Shown: positions 1 through 8,863, counted from the first letter of the stretch. The stretch is DNA of 64,000 bases from Agaribacillus aureus (GCA_030442055.1 JAUJEB010000005.1:62001-126000), one strand, 5' to 3'. The notes: a model not told the origin generated them from the sequence alone. Program-made: numbers and translations.

Positions 1-111
1 ACTTTTAAAAAATATATCAGGGAAATGGGGGTAAAAGATGCCTGGATTGTTCCCTACAAAGACGGTGTCAGAGTTCCTATTAAAGATGTCCTTGAAGGAA
101 TCGTGAACTAA
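1..111 (+). CDS. C-terminal fragment of a SPOR-like envelope protein
   Basis: Frame 1 is open from the window edge to a TAA at 109-111, giving 36 residues that end KDVLEGIVN. The stretch GVKDAWIVPYKDGVRVP resembles the last strand of SPOR-type peptidoglycan-binding repeats, which often end Bacteroidota envelope proteins just before the stop. The start lies outside the window, so domain order and total length cannot be given. A strong terminator hairpin follows at once, so this gene probably ends its transcript. The SPOR assignment rests on this short tail only. Confidence 0.5.
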   Translation, partial: TFKKYIREMGVKDAWIVPYKDGVRVPIKDVLEGIVN

Positions 112-131
112 ACAGACATTGAATTTGACTT

Positions 132-164
132 AAAAGCAGTACTTTTGAAGTGCTGCTTTTTTTG
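132..164 (+). terminator. Rho-independent terminator
   Basis: An 11-bp stem (AAGCAGTACTT, 134-144, against AAGTGCTGCTT, 148-158, with one G-T pair) closes a 3-nt loop and runs into a tract of T. It lies 20 bases after the stop of the partial gene. A GTG at 150 that opens the rmuC frame sits inside this hairpin, so it is unlikely to be the real start of that gene. Confidence 0.8.
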
Positions 165-182
165 TTTAAAGATTTCTTGATC

Positions 183-1502
183 ATGGAAATGATATATTTA
201 TTTTCCGGTGTATTGGCTGGCCTCATAATTTCCTGGTTGCTTTATAAGTTTTTGCTCAAACAAAACTTTATACACTTGACCGATTACAATGCCCTGGACA
301 AAGAGCATGGTTTATTGGAAGAACGGCATCAAATATTATTGAAAAACTCTCAAGAGCTGGATCAGGGCTATAAAAACAAGGTAATAGAAAATACCGGGCT
401 TGAAAAAAAGGTTGTAGAACTGCAAAGTGAAATCTTCCACCTCCAGGAAAAACTGAATTTTCAAAAAAAAGAATTTGAAAACCTCCATCAGGTTTTCACC
501 GAAAAATTTGAAAAAATTGCCGGTGAAGTGTTACATAAAAATTCACAACAATTTACACGCATTAACCACGAAAGACTCCATTTAATTTTAGACCCCCTCA
601 AAGAAAAAATTAATCACTTTGAAAAAAAGGTAGAGGAAACACAGCAAAAACAATTGGTTGAGAGCAGCTTGCTAAAAAAAGAGATTGCTACCCTGGCCGA
701 GCTCAATCAACAAATGAGTATAGAGGCCAACAACCTGACGCAAGCCTTGAAAGGAGATAATAAAATTCAGGGCAACTGGGGAGAGGTGGTATTGGAAAGA
801 GTATTGGAACGCTCAGGGCTGGTTAATGGATCGGAATATTTTACCCAGGGACAAGCCATGAAACTGACCGGCGATCAGGGACAACACTTAAAGCCAGACG
901 TAGTAGTCCTGCTGCCTGATGACAAACACATCGTGGTTGACTCAAAAGTATCGCTAAAGGCGTATGAATACTTCATCAACAGCCAGGATGAGCAGGAAAA
1001 GGTGAGCTATTTGAAACAGCACGTTAATTCCATTAAGGCCCATATCAGAAATTTGGCTGAGAAATATTATCAGAGTATTGACAAACTCAACTCCCCGGAT
1101 TTTGTCCTGTTATTTTTGCCCATAGAAGCTTCGTTCAGTACCGCTATAGGTCATGAGGGAGATGATCTTTTTAGTTTTGCCTGGGAGAAGAAGGTGGTAA
1201 TTGTCAGCCCCACCACGCTGCTGGCCACGCTAAAAACAGTAGCTTCCATTTGGAAAAATGAGAAACAGAACAAAAATGCCATGAAGATTGCCGAGGAAAG
1301 CGGGAAATTATACGATAAACTTTTCGCTTTTGTAGGAGACCTGGAAAAGGTTGGCAAGTCATTGAAAGTGGGTCAGGACGCCTACGACGAAGCCATGAAA
1401 AAATTGGGTACGGGAAAAGGCAATTTACTCGACCGCGCAGATAAATTAAAAAAGTTGGGGATAAATACTAAAAAATCTATTGAAAGGCCCGGAAGCGATT
1501 AA
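183..1502 (+). CDS. rmuC: DNA recombination protein RmuC
   Basis: RmuC is a membrane-tethered protein with a PD-(D/E)XK nuclease-like core that limits rearrangements at inverted repeats; its exact reaction is not settled. The 439-residue product starts with one membrane segment (about residues 3-25), then a long coiled coil (about 35-150, many Lys/Glu/Gln heptads), then the RmuC domain (about 185-420). Recognisable parts are GNWGEVVLERVLERSGL and KPDVVVLLP followed by IVVDSKVSLKAYEYF, which carries the nuclease-like core residues. I chose the ATG at 183 because the frame upstream only opens at a GTG inside the preceding terminator; the ATG at 189 is also possible. The length is normal for the family. 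Confidence 0.9.
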   Translation: MEMIYLFSGVLAGLIISWLLYKFLLKQNFIHLTDYNALDKEHGLLEERHQILLKNSQELDQGYKNKVIENTGLEKKVVELQSEIFHLQEKLNFQKKEFENLHQVFTEKFEKIAGEVLHKNSQQFTRINHERLHLILDPLKEKINHFEKKVEETQQKQLVESSLLKKEIATLAELNQQMSIEANNLTQALKGDNKIQGNWGEVVLERVLERSGLVNGSEYFTQGQAMKLTGDQGQHLKPDVVVLLPDDKHIVVDSKVSLKAYEYFINSQDEQEKVSYLKQHVNSIKAHIRNLAEKYYQSIDKLNSPDFVLLFLPIEASFSTAIGHEGDDLFSFAWEKKVVIVSPTTLLATLKTVASIWKNEKQNKNAMKIAEESGKLYDKLFAFVGDLEKVGKSLKVGQDAYDEAMKKLGTGKGNLLDRADKLKKLGINTKKSIERPGSD

Positions 1503-1510
1503 GTGGTATC

Positions 1511-1624
1511 TCAGGAAAAAAAGATAAACAATATTATGATGAACAAAATCATGATCAGGTACATCAAAAGATCGACCTGAATATAGGCTTTCCACTTGCT
1601 ATATAATGCCTTAATTTTTTTCAA
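1511..1624 (-). CDS. Small single-span membrane protein (37 aa)
   Basis: This short minus-strand frame runs from a TTG (complement of 1622-1624) to a TGA at 1511-1513. The product is basic at its start (LKKIKALYSKWKAYIQ) and then strongly hydrophobic (DLLMYLIMILFIIILF), the layout of a small inner-membrane protein with its N-terminus in the cytoplasm. An in-frame stop shortly upstream limits the choice of start to this TTG. A perfect TAnnTTTG promoter element lies about 20 bases upstream. It is antisense to nothing, filling the rmuC-recJ gap and converging with rmuC. I do not know its function. Without a homology check it could still be chance. Confidence 0.5.
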   Translation of the reverse strand: MKKIKALYSKWKAYIQVDLLMYLIMILFIIILFIFFS

Positions 1625-1644
1625 TATTGCGTAGGCCTTTCAGA

Positions 1645-1652
1645 CAAAGTTA
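1645..1652 (-). promoter_or_regulatory. -7 promoter element of the small membrane gene
   Basis: The minus strand reads TAACTTTG, an exact match to the Bacteroidota -7 consensus TAnnTTTG, about 20 bases before the TTG start of the 37-residue gene. No clear TTTG is seen at the expected -33 distance. Confidence 0.4.
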
Positions 1653-1775
1653 TAAAATATACCTTGAAATTAAATCGAATTATTTTATATTGCACAAAGC
1701 CCCCACCCCGAAAAATTTCGAAGTTTCCACACAAAAAGTCGTTAGTTTTAATTCTTATTTTTATTTTGGGCAATT

Positions 1776-3479
1776 ATGGTAAACAGATGGGATATTAAAG
1801 AACAGCCACCGGCAGATCAAATTGAAAAGCTTTCGAGCGAAATAAATGTTAATCCCATCCTTTCAGCCTTATTGCTCCAGCGGGGCATCTCCGCTTTCGA
1901 TGAGGCAAAGGCTTATTTCCGCCCCTCCCTGGAACAGCTTCATGATCCTTTTTTGATGAAAGATATGGACCTGGCCGTGGATAGAATTAATGAGGCTATC
2001 AAAAACAATCAAAAAATGCTGGTCTATGGCGACTATGATGTGGATGGCACGACGGCGGTAGCCACTTTTTTTGGTTTTTTAAGGGCACATCATAAAAATA
2101 TTGACTTTTATGTGCCTGACAGGTATACTGAGGGATATGGTGTTTCCATGCAGGGAATTGATTATGCAGCGCAAAACGGGATCGATTTGATCGTAAGTCT
2201 TGACTGTGGAATAAAGGCAGAGGATAAGGTCGCTTACGCGAAAGCAAAAGGAATCGATTTTATCATTTGTGATCACCACCGTCCCGGTAAAAGCCTGCCC
2301 GGGGCAGTCGCCATATTAGATCCCAAACAAAGTGATTGCACGTATCCTTTCAAAGAATTATCAGGGTGTGGTGTAGGATTTAAACTATTGCAGGCGCTTT
2401 GCGCTAAAAATGGCTATGATATAAAATCGCTTTACAACTATCTGGATCTGGTAGCAGTAAGCATCGCCTCCGATATTGTTCCTATTACTGGGGAAAACCG
2501 CGTGCTGGCCCATTTCGGACTGATGAAACTGAACAGGAAGCCAAGCGTTGGCTTAAAAGCCCTGATTAAGGTAGCCGGCCTGGAAGGAAAGCTCAACATC
2601 TCAAGCGTTGTATTCAGCATTGGGCCGAGGATAAATGCCGCCGGACGGATCGCCCATGCCAGGGCTGCCGTAGAGCTGTTGACGACAAACCATGGGGAAG
2701 AGGCCGAAGAAGCCGCCTCCAAAATCAATCACCACAATGCCCAGAGAAGGGACTTTGATAACAGTACCACCCAGGAAGCATTTTCGATGATCGAGGAAAG
2801 TGAAGCCCGGAAAAATTCAAAATCAACCGTACTCTATAAAAAAGATTGGCACAAAGGGGTGATAGGCATCGTGGCTTCCCGCTGTATTGACAAATATTAC
2901 AAACCGACCATTATACTGACCGAATCAAATAACAAGATTACCGGCTCGGCGCGGTCTGTGACAGGATTTGACGTCTACGAAGCTATTGCTGCCTGTTCCG
3001 ATCTGCTGGACCAATTTGGCGGACACATGTATGCGGCAGGCCTTACACTTTCAGAAGATAATTTTGCCCAATTTGAAAAGAAATTTGAGGAGGTGGTAGC
3101 AAGGACAATTACTGAAGAACAAATGATCCCCACAGTTGAAATTGATCAAATAATTGACCTTGAAGCCATCAATCAAAAATTTTTCAACATTCTCAGGCAA
3201 ATGAGCCCATTTGGACCAAAAAATATGACACCGGTATTTGTATCGGAAAATGTATATGCATTGGACCGGCCTAAAATTATGAAGGAGAAACATATCAAAT
3301 TTTTGGCAGGCCAGGAGGGCTCAGATTCCAAAATTGAAATTATTGGCTTCGGATTTGCGGAGTACTTTGAGTTGATCAACAGCGGCATGCGTTTTAAGAT
3401 CGCCTATACTATCGAAGAAAATGATTTTACTGGGGTTAAGTCATTGCAGCTGTATTTGAAAGATCTAAAATTTGATTAA
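1776..3479 (+). CDS. recJ: Single-stranded-DNA-specific exonuclease RecJ
   Basis: RecJ degrades single-stranded DNA 5' to 3' in RecF-pathway recombination, mismatch repair and base-excision repair. The 567-residue product has the DHH phosphoesterase signature YGDYDVDGTTAV (about residues 83-94), SLDCGIKAED, and the name-giving DHH within ICDHHRPGK (about 165), all of which hold the metal-binding Asp and His residues. The DHHA1 domain follows with GGHMYAAG at about 414, and an OB-type C-terminal part completes the protein. The length is typical. ATG 1776 is preceded by a T-rich stretch and no SD, as is usual in this phylum. lptB follows 39 bases downstream and may be cotranscribed. Confidence 0.95.
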   Translation: MVNRWDIKEQPPADQIEKLSSEINVNPILSALLLQRGISAFDEAKAYFRPSLEQLHDPFLMKDMDLAVDRINEAIKNNQKMLVYGDYDVDGTTAVATFFGFLRAHHKNIDFYVPDRYTEGYGVSMQGIDYAAQNGIDLIVSLDCGIKAEDKVAYAKAKGIDFIICDHHRPGKSLPGAVAILDPKQSDCTYPFKELSGCGVGFKLLQALCAKNGYDIKSLYNYLDLVAVSIASDIVPITGENRVLAHFGLMKLNRKPSVGLKALIKVAGLEGKLNISSVVFSIGPRINAAGRIAHARAAVELLTTNHGEEAEEAASKINHHNAQRRDFDNSTTQEAFSMIEESEARKNSKSTVLYKKDWHKGVIGIVASRCIDKYYKPTIILTESNNKITGSARSVTGFDVYEAIAACSDLLDQFGGHMYAAGLTLSEDNFAQFEKKFEEVVARTITEEQMIPTVEIDQIIDLEAINQKFFNILRQMSPFGPKNMTPVFVSENVYALDRPKIMKEKHIKFLAGQEGSDSKIEIIGFGFAEYFELINSGMRFKIAYTIEENDFTGVKSLQLYLKDLKFD

Positions 3480-3518
3480 AGAAAATACCTCGCGGAAATA
3501 ATTTGAAAATTGCAGTGA

Positions 3519-4253
3519 ATGAAAAAGTTAAGCGCAAATAGTTTAGTAAAGATATATAAGAAGAGAACCGTTGTAAACAATGTGTCAGTCGAAGTCGCCC
3601 AGGGAGAGATTGTTGGATTGCTGGGACCCAATGGTGCCGGTAAAACCACCACGTTTTATATGATTGTTGGCTTAATTAAGCCTAATGAGGGGGAAATTTT
3701 TTTAGACGATGAAAATATTACCCCGCTGCCGATGTATCAACGGGCAAAAAGAGGCATTGGCTATCTGGCCCAGGAAGCTTCTGTATTTAGAAAATTAACG
3801 GTGGAAGAAAATATCATGGCGGTCCTCGAGCAACGAAAGCTGTCAAAAGCACAGCAAAAGGAAAAAATGGAAGCGCTCCTGGAAGAGTTTAGTCTCGGTC
3901 ATGTAAGGAAGAATTTAGGCGTCGTGCTGTCGGGAGGGGAAAGGAGGCGGACCGAAATAGCCAGAGCGTTAGCAGTAGATCCAAATTTTGTTTTGCTGGA
4001 CGAACCATTTGCCGGTGTAGATCCTATCGCCGTGGAAGAAATTCAGCATATTGTCGCCAAGCTAAAAGACAAAAATATCGGCATACTGATTACCGATCAC
4101 AACGTGAACGAAACCCTTTCCATTACTGACAGGGCTTATCTGATGTTCGAAGGAAAACTATTGAAAGCAGGCACCGCCGAGGAATTGGCTGCCGACGAAC
4201 AGGTAAGAAGGGTTTATCTTGGCAAAAACTTTGAGTTGAAAAGAAAAATTTAA
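3519..4253 (+). CDS. lptB: LPS export ABC transporter ATP-binding protein LptB
   Basis: LptB is the cytoplasmic ATPase of the LptB2FG complex that extracts lipopolysaccharide from the inner membrane and drives it along the Lpt bridge. The 244-residue protein has Walker [10 protein letters not shown] (about 37-45), the ABC signature LSGGERRR (about 137-144), Walker [10 protein letters not shown] (about 158-166) and a switch His in ITDHN (about 192). LSGGERRR and the [18 protein letters not shown] stretch are typical of LptB rather than of other ABC ATPases. LptF/G/A/C are not in this window. It lies between recJ and a GH3-family gene on the same strand. Confidence 0.95.
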   Translation: MKKLSANSLVKIYKKRTVVNNVSVEVAQGEIVGLLGPNGAGKTTTFYMIVGLIKPNEGEIFLDDENITPLPMYQRAKRGIGYLAQEASVFRKLTVEENIMAVLEQRKLSKAQQKEKMEALLEEFSLGHVRKNLGVVLSGGERRRTEIARALAVDPNFVLLDEPFAGVDPIAVEEIQHIVAKLKDKNIGILITDHNVNETLSITDRAYLMFEGKLLKAGTAEELAADEQVRRVYLGKNFELKRKI

Positions 4254-4302
4254 ATACATATTTTGGTATTTTTGAAGGCTACGTTTCTGGAGAAATAATA
4301 TA

Positions 4303-5829
4303 ATGGCGCTGATTAATTCAATATTGACCTGGGTAATGAAAAAACGCATTCACGAAGTGGAGCTGTTTACAAAATATCCTCTGGAGGTGCAGCGGGAAGT
4401 GCTGGACAATTTAGTTAGGACCGCAGAAAACACGCAATATGGCGGGCAATACAATTTTAAAGATATTACCGACATAGAGACTTTCAAACACAAGGTTCCT
4501 ATTGTAAGTTATGAAGATTTGTTCCCATACATTGAACAACTCATGAAAGGAGAACAAAATGTATTGTGGCCTTCGGAAATAAAATGGTTTGCCAAATCCT
4601 CCGGCACCACCAACGCTCGTAGCAAGTTTATCCCGGTTTCGCAAGAAGCCCTGGACGATTGCCATTTTAAGGGTGGCAAAGACATGCTTTCCATTTATTT
4701 TAACAATAATCCCGAAACCAAGTTATTTACCGGAAAAGGCCTGACTATCGGGGGAAGCCATCAGATCAACCAACTGGATAAAACCGCCAGTTCACACTAT
4801 GGTGATGTTTCTGCGGTCATTATGAAAAACCTGCCATTATGGGCGCAATTTGTCAGAACGCCTAAACTCGACATTGCCCTAATGGACGAATGGGAAGAAA
4901 AAATTGATAAAATGGCTGAAATCACTGCCAAGGAAAATGTGACCAGTCTCTCCGGTGTGCCTACGTGGACTATCTTGTTGTTGCAAAGAATTCTGGAGAT
5001 TACCGGCAAAAACAACATACTGGAAGTTTGGCCTAACCTGGAGCTTTTTGCCCACGGTGCCGTATCTTTTAAACCCTATAGAAAAGTATTTGAAAAACTG
5101 ATCCCCTCGAAGGATATGAATTATTTGGAAACTTATAATGCTTCCGAAGGATTCTTTGGCATTCAGGATCGCTCAGACTCAGATGAATTGTTGTTGATGC
5201 TTGATTACGGTATTTATTACGAATTCATTCCTATCGATCAGGTAGATAAAGAAAGTGAAGTAGCCATTGGGTTGGACGAGGTGGAAATAGGCAAAAACTA
5301 TGCAATGGTGATCTCTACCAATGCCGGGTTGTGGCGCTACAAAATTGGTGATACGATTAAATTTACCTCTTTATCACCCTTCCGAATTAAAATTTCGGGA
5401 CGCACAAAGCATTTTATAAATGCCTTTGGTGAGGAATTGATCATTGAAAATGCCGAAAAAGCCATTACCGAAGCCTGCGCTACAACCAATTCGGAAATTG
5501 ATAATTTCACCGCCGCACCCCGCTACCTGAGCGGCCGGCAAAAAGGCGGGCATGAATGGGTCATTGAATTCAGCAAACTCCCCGATGACCTTGAAAAATT
5601 CAGGTTTTGCCTAGACGAGAATTTGAGAGCCATCAATTCAGATTATGATGCCAAAAGACACAAAGATCTTGCCTTGGAGGCTCCCGTTATTCACAGTGTT
5701 GCCCAAGGGACTTTTTACCAGTGGATGAAAAAAAGAGGAAAGCTCGGAGGCCAAAATAAAGTGCCCAGACTGGCCAATGACCGCAAATACCTGGAAGATA
5801 TTCTGGAAATGATAAGCGTGATGGATTAA
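4303..5829 (+). CDS. GH3-family (auxin-responsive-like) acyl-adenylating enzyme
   Basis: The 508-residue product matches the GH3 family, acyl-adenylate-forming enzymes that in plants join auxin or jasmonate to amino acids; bacterial substrates are unknown. The phosphate-binding loop is FAKSSGTTNARSKFIPVS (about 96-113), followed by LETYNASEGFFGIQD (ATP-site region) and ISGRTKHFINAFGEEL in the C-terminal lid. The length is normal and no signal peptide is present, so it acts in the cytoplasm. It begins 50 bases after lptB and may share its transcript. Bacterial GH3 genes are common beside lptB in Bacteroidota as far as I recall, which hints at an envelope-lipid or conjugation role; that is inference. 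Confidence 0.88.
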   Translation: MALINSILTWVMKKRIHEVELFTKYPLEVQREVLDNLVRTAENTQYGGQYNFKDITDIETFKHKVPIVSYEDLFPYIEQLMKGEQNVLWPSEIKWFAKSSGTTNARSKFIPVSQEALDDCHFKGGKDMLSIYFNNNPETKLFTGKGLTIGGSHQINQLDKTASSHYGDVSAVIMKNLPLWAQFVRTPKLDIALMDEWEEKIDKMAEITAKENVTSLSGVPTWTILLLQRILEITGKNNILEVWPNLELFAHGAVSFKPYRKVFEKLIPSKDMNYLETYNASEGFFGIQDRSDSDELLLMLDYGIYYEFIPIDQVDKESEVAIGLDEVEIGKNYAMVISTNAGLWRYKIGDTIKFTSLSPFRIKISGRTKHFINAFGEELIIENAEKAITEACATTNSEIDNFTAAPRYLSGRQKGGHEWVIEFSKLPDDLEKFRFCLDENLRAINSDYDAKRHKDLALEAPVIHSVAQGTFYQWMKKRGKLGGQNKVPRLANDRKYLEDILEMISVMD

Positions 5830-5955
5830 GGACCTCCTCATCCCTTTGATAAGCAATGTTTATGCCTGACTATAGAAAATTTTTTCATTGCCACACCTCA
5901 AAATATACTTTCTCAAAAAGCAAAGTCCATTTAAATAATCCGCTATTTTTAATTT

Positions 5956-6330
5956 ATGAAAAATAATTTGTCAACCGACGAAGCATTTGTTCTGGCCAAA
6001 AAAAGTCTGGCCGAAGGTAAATCATTCGCCACCATCCGCAAAGAGTTGACAGCCATGGGATTAGAGGATTCGACCATTAAGTATATTATTCGACAACTGG
6101 ACGATGAGCTGTTAAAAATGTCAAAAAAGACCGGAGCGGCCGGTTATGCCAAAAGAAAAATGATCTCGGGAGCGATCATTATGTTAATGGGTACGGCCGT
6201 CGCGATTTATACCTGGATCGAAAAAATTCAGGAAATGAATTACTATCTATTGGAATTCGGGGCCCTGTTTGTTGGCTATTATTTTTTTCGATCCGGCTAT
6301 ATGCAATCCAAAAAGCAAAATTCCCGCTAA
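5956..6330 (+). CDS. Hypothetical membrane protein (124 aa)
   Basis: I do not recognise a named family. The first 60 residues are soluble and helical, with SLAEGKSFATIRKELTAMG and STIKYIIRQLDDELL, which looks like a small helical repeat. Two hydrophobic segments follow, about residues 70-90 (ISGAIIMLMGTAVAIYTWI) and 95-115 (YYLLEFGALFVGYYFFRSG), and the tail is basic (QSKKQNSR). It is therefore likely an inner-membrane protein with both ends in the cytoplasm. It stands alone between the GH3 gene and tetR on the same strand. Confidence 0.7.
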   Translation: MKNNLSTDEAFVLAKKSLAEGKSFATIRKELTAMGLEDSTIKYIIRQLDDELLKMSKKTGAAGYAKRKMISGAIIMLMGTAVAIYTWIEKIQEMNYYLLEFGALFVGYYFFRSGYMQSKKQNSR

Positions 6331-6376
6331 TCAACAGGGCCGGGTTTCATCTGTACATGTTTGCTTCAAGAATAAA

Positions 6377-6408
6377 TTTGCTTACTTACTGATAAGTAAG
6401 TATATTTG
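6377..6408 (+). promoter_or_regulatory. Promoter with an embedded TetR-type operator
   Basis: A TTTG (6377-6380) and TATATTTG (6401-6408) are spaced by exactly 20 bases, an ideal Bacteroidota promoter. The whole spacer is a perfect inverted repeat, CTTACTTA-ctga-TAAGTAAG (6381-6400). This is the size and base composition of many TetR-family operators. The start of tetR is 17 bases downstream, so the regulator most likely represses its own promoter and the ketosynthase gene behind it. Binding of this regulator to this site is inference. Confidence 0.8.
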
Positions 6409-6424
6409 CTGACACATTTAAATT

Positions 6425-7003
6425 ATGGTTGGAAAATCATTAAATACCAGGCAAAAAATTTTGCATCTAGGCGAACAGTTGTTGAAAGGAAAAGGCCTCA
6501 ACGCCTTCAGCTATAGCGATATCTCCTCGGCTCTTGGTGTTAAAAACGCAGCAATTCATTATCATTTTCACGGTAAGCAGGATTTACTGCTCGCGATTAT
6601 TGAAGAAAATATAACGCGTTTTGACGAGATCATAAAAAAGACTGGTGACAAACAAGTAGATGTCTGGGACAAATTGCAGGCATTCTTAGATATATACATT
6701 TCCAACATCGAAAATAATCACCAGATTTGTCTGTTCGGATCACTGGCTTCGGATTTTTTAACCATTGGTGCTGCTGAACAGGTAAATTTGAAATCCTTTG
6801 CGGAGAAAATCCTGGAATGGTTGGGTGGCGCTTTGGCAGAGGGAAAGGCCCTTGGGAAATTTAAATTCGAAGGAGATCCAAGGACCAGGGCGGTTACGGT
6901 TTGTGCCACGCTGGCAGGGGGCCTGCAGCTGGCAAGGATCACGGGAAAGCAAGACTTTTACGAGTTGGTGGAACAGGTAAAAGCTGATTTAAATGCTAAG
7001 TGA
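6425..7003 (+). CDS. TetR/AcrR-family transcriptional regulator
   Basis: The 192-residue protein has the N-terminal TetR helix-turn-helix (about residues 8-55: TRQKILHLGEQLLKGKGLN, then SYSDISSALGVKNAAIHYHF). The remaining two thirds form the usual alpha-helical ligand-binding and dimer domain. It binds DNA as a dimer and releases it on ligand binding. A perfect 8+8 inverted repeat fills the spacer of its own promoter, which points to autorepression. The next gene, a ketosynthase, begins 22 bases after its stop, so a fatty-acid-type ligand such as an acyl-CoA is plausible, though not shown by the sequence. Confidence 0.9.
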   Translation: MVGKSLNTRQKILHLGEQLLKGKGLNAFSYSDISSALGVKNAAIHYHFHGKQDLLLAIIEENITRFDEIIKKTGDKQVDVWDKLQAFLDIYISNIENNHQICLFGSLASDFLTIGAAEQVNLKSFAEKILEWLGGALAEGKALGKFKFEGDPRTRAVTVCATLAGGLQLARITGKQDFYELVEQVKADLNAK

Positions 7004-7024
7004 GTACAAAATTTAAACTGAAAT

Positions 7025-8275
7025 ATGAAGAGAGTTGTTATAACCGGAATGGGTGCGCTGACACCCATAGGCAATAATTTATCAGACTACTGGCAAGGAT
7101 TAAAAAATGGCAAAAGCGGAGGCGATTTTATTACCAGATTTGACTACGAAAAGTTTAAAACAAAATTTGCCTGCGAATTAAAAAATTTTGATCCTCTTGA
7201 CCACATGGACCGAAAGGAGGCAAGAAAGATGGATGCATTCTGTCAATATGCCCTGGTTGCCTGCCAGGAAGCCATAGACGACAGCAAGGCTGATTTTGAC
7301 AAATTGAATCGCAATCGTATCGGTGTGATCTGGGCCAGTGGAAACGGCGGCATCGGAACATTTGAAGATGAGGTATTGCAATACGGGGAGGGTGACGGAA
7401 CCCCTCGTTATAATCCGTTTTTCATTCACAAAATATTGTGTGATACCAGTTCGGGTTTGATTTCCATAAAGCACGGGTTGCGAGGCATTAATTACAATAC
7501 GATTTCTGCCTGCGCCTCCTCCACTACCGCTATCATTGATGCCTTTAATTATATAAGATGGGGAAAAGCCGATATGATCATAACCGGCGGTTCGGAAGCT
7601 GCCATTACCAAGGCAAGCATCGGTGGGTTTAATGCCATGAAAGCGCTGTCAACCCGAAATGAATCTCCGGCCACAGCTTCAAGACCCTTTGATGCGGATA
7701 GAGATGGTTTTGTCATGGGCGAAGGTGCGGGTGCATTAATTTTGGAGGACTACGACCATGCGATTCAGAGGGGTGCAACCATCTACGCCGAAGTAGCAGG
7801 TGGAGGCATGTCGGCAGATGCTTATCACATAACTGCCACCCACCCTGAAGGTTTAGGCGCTTATCTGGGCATGGAAAGTGCTTTGGAAGACGCAGAAATC
7901 AAACCGGAGGACATTGATTATCTTAACATGCATGCCACCTCCACCGGGTTGGGAGATATTTCTGAGCTAAAAGCTGTGGAAAAATTGTTTGGCCCAGGTA
8001 ATCACCAGCTAAACATCAGCGCTACTAAATCAATGACGGGTCATCTGCTGGGGGCTGCAGGAGCCATCGAGGCCATTGCCAGTGTGCTGGCGGTCAAAAA
8101 CAATATTGTACCACCCACCATCAATGTAGAAAATCTGGATGGCGAGATTAATGACAGCTTGAATCTGACGCTGGGAAGCAGACAGGAAAAATCCATTCAA
8201 TTTGCCATGAGTAACACATTTGGATTTGGCGGTCACAACGCTACACTGATCGTTAAAAAGTACCATGAAGACTAA
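7025..8275 (+). CDS. fabF: Beta-ketoacyl-ACP synthase II (FabF type)
   Basis: This 416-residue thiolase-fold enzyme condenses malonyl-ACP with a growing acyl-ACP. The catalytic Cys lies in SACASS (C163), and the two active-site His in HATST (H303) and TGHLLGAAG (H340). These numbers coincide with those of E. coli FabF. HATST replaces the more usual HGTST. The gene is not beside acpP or other core fab genes but directly behind a TetR regulator whose operator overlaps the shared promoter. It may therefore be a regulated second copy for lipid remodelling rather than the housekeeping enzyme. The paralogue question cannot be settled from this window. Confidence 0.9.
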   Translation: MKRVVITGMGALTPIGNNLSDYWQGLKNGKSGGDFITRFDYEKFKTKFACELKNFDPLDHMDRKEARKMDAFCQYALVACQEAIDDSKADFDKLNRNRIGVIWASGNGGIGTFEDEVLQYGEGDGTPRYNPFFIHKILCDTSSGLISIKHGLRGINYNTISACASSTTAIIDAFNYIRWGKADMIITGGSEAAITKASIGGFNAMKALSTRNESPATASRPFDADRDGFVMGEGAGALILEDYDHAIQRGATIYAEVAGGGMSADAYHITATHPEGLGAYLGMESALEDAEIKPEDIDYLNMHATSTGLGDISELKAVEKLFGPGNHQLNISATKSMTGHLLGAAGAIEAIASVLAVKNNIVPPTINVENLDGEINDSLNLTLGSRQEKSIQFAMSNTFGFGGHNATLIVKKYHED

Positions 8276-8393
8276 GTGATAACTTCTCAACGATTAAAGC
8301 ACATTTAACCCCGCACACTTATCACTCACCGTGATTTTCTACTTGAACGTCGAAGATAAATGGTTTCTTGAAATGGAAGAATTAATATTGTTC

Positions 8394-8412
8394 AACGATT
8401 AATAGAATCGTT
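8394..8412. repeat. Short inverted repeat upstream of mscL
   Basis: AACGATT (8394-8400) and AATCGTT (8406-8412) form a perfect 7-bp inverted repeat with a 5-base spacer, 37 bases before mscL. The half-site with its flank (TCAACGATTAA) also occurs once near 8287, just after fabF. It could be a regulator half-site repeated in the gap; the length is too short to be sure. Confidence 0.3.
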
Positions 8413-8449
8413 AAGTAGTCATTATAAGTTAACCATTAATTTCTTTTTT

Positions 8450-8863
8450 ATGGGAATGATCAAAGAGTTCAAGGATTTCGCCATGAGAGGTAATGTGGTG
8501 GACATGGCGGTAGGTATCGTCATTGGCGGCGCGTTTGGTAAAATTGTCTCATCTTTTGTCGCCGACGTTTTGATGCCTCCCATTGGCATATTGCTTGGCG
8601 GGGCGGATTTTTCCAGTTTAAGTTTAACCTTACAGGAGGCCGTTGTAGAGGGTGGTGAAGTTGTTAAAGAAGCTGTGAGTATCAACTACGGAACGTTTAT
8701 TAACACGGTTATTGATTTCATTATTGTCGCCTTTGCCATTTTTATGGTCATTAAGGGAATGAATGCAGCCAAAAAGAAGGAAGAAGAGGCGCCGCCTGCA
8801 CCGCCGGAACCAACCAAGGAAGAGGTCTTGCTAACTGAAATAAGAGACTTACTCAGGAAGTAA
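8450..8863 (+). CDS. mscL: Large-conductance mechanosensitive channel MscL
   Basis: MscL is a pentameric inner-membrane pore that opens under membrane tension and protects cells in hypo-osmotic shock. The 137-residue protein starts [29 protein letters not shown], the amphipathic N-terminal helix and the first membrane helix (about 14-45) with the glycine-rich gate. A periplasmic loop with [12 protein letters not shown] leads into the second helix (about 75-100), and a charged C-terminal helix ends in [11 protein letters not shown]. The length is normal. The gene stands alone. The ATG at 8456 is an alternative start two codons in. Confidence 0.95.
   Translation: MGMIKEFKDFAMRGNVVDMAVGIVIGGAFGKIVSSFVADVLMPPIGILLGGADFSSLSLTLQEAVVEGGEVVKEAVSINYGTFINTVIDFIIVAFAIFMVIKGMNAAKKKEEEAPPAPPEPTKEEVLLTEIRDLLRK

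Noticed and set aside
140-147. TACTTTTG as a -7 element for rmuC
   Set aside because: It lies in the terminator stem, and the nearest TTTG is only 12 bases upstream.
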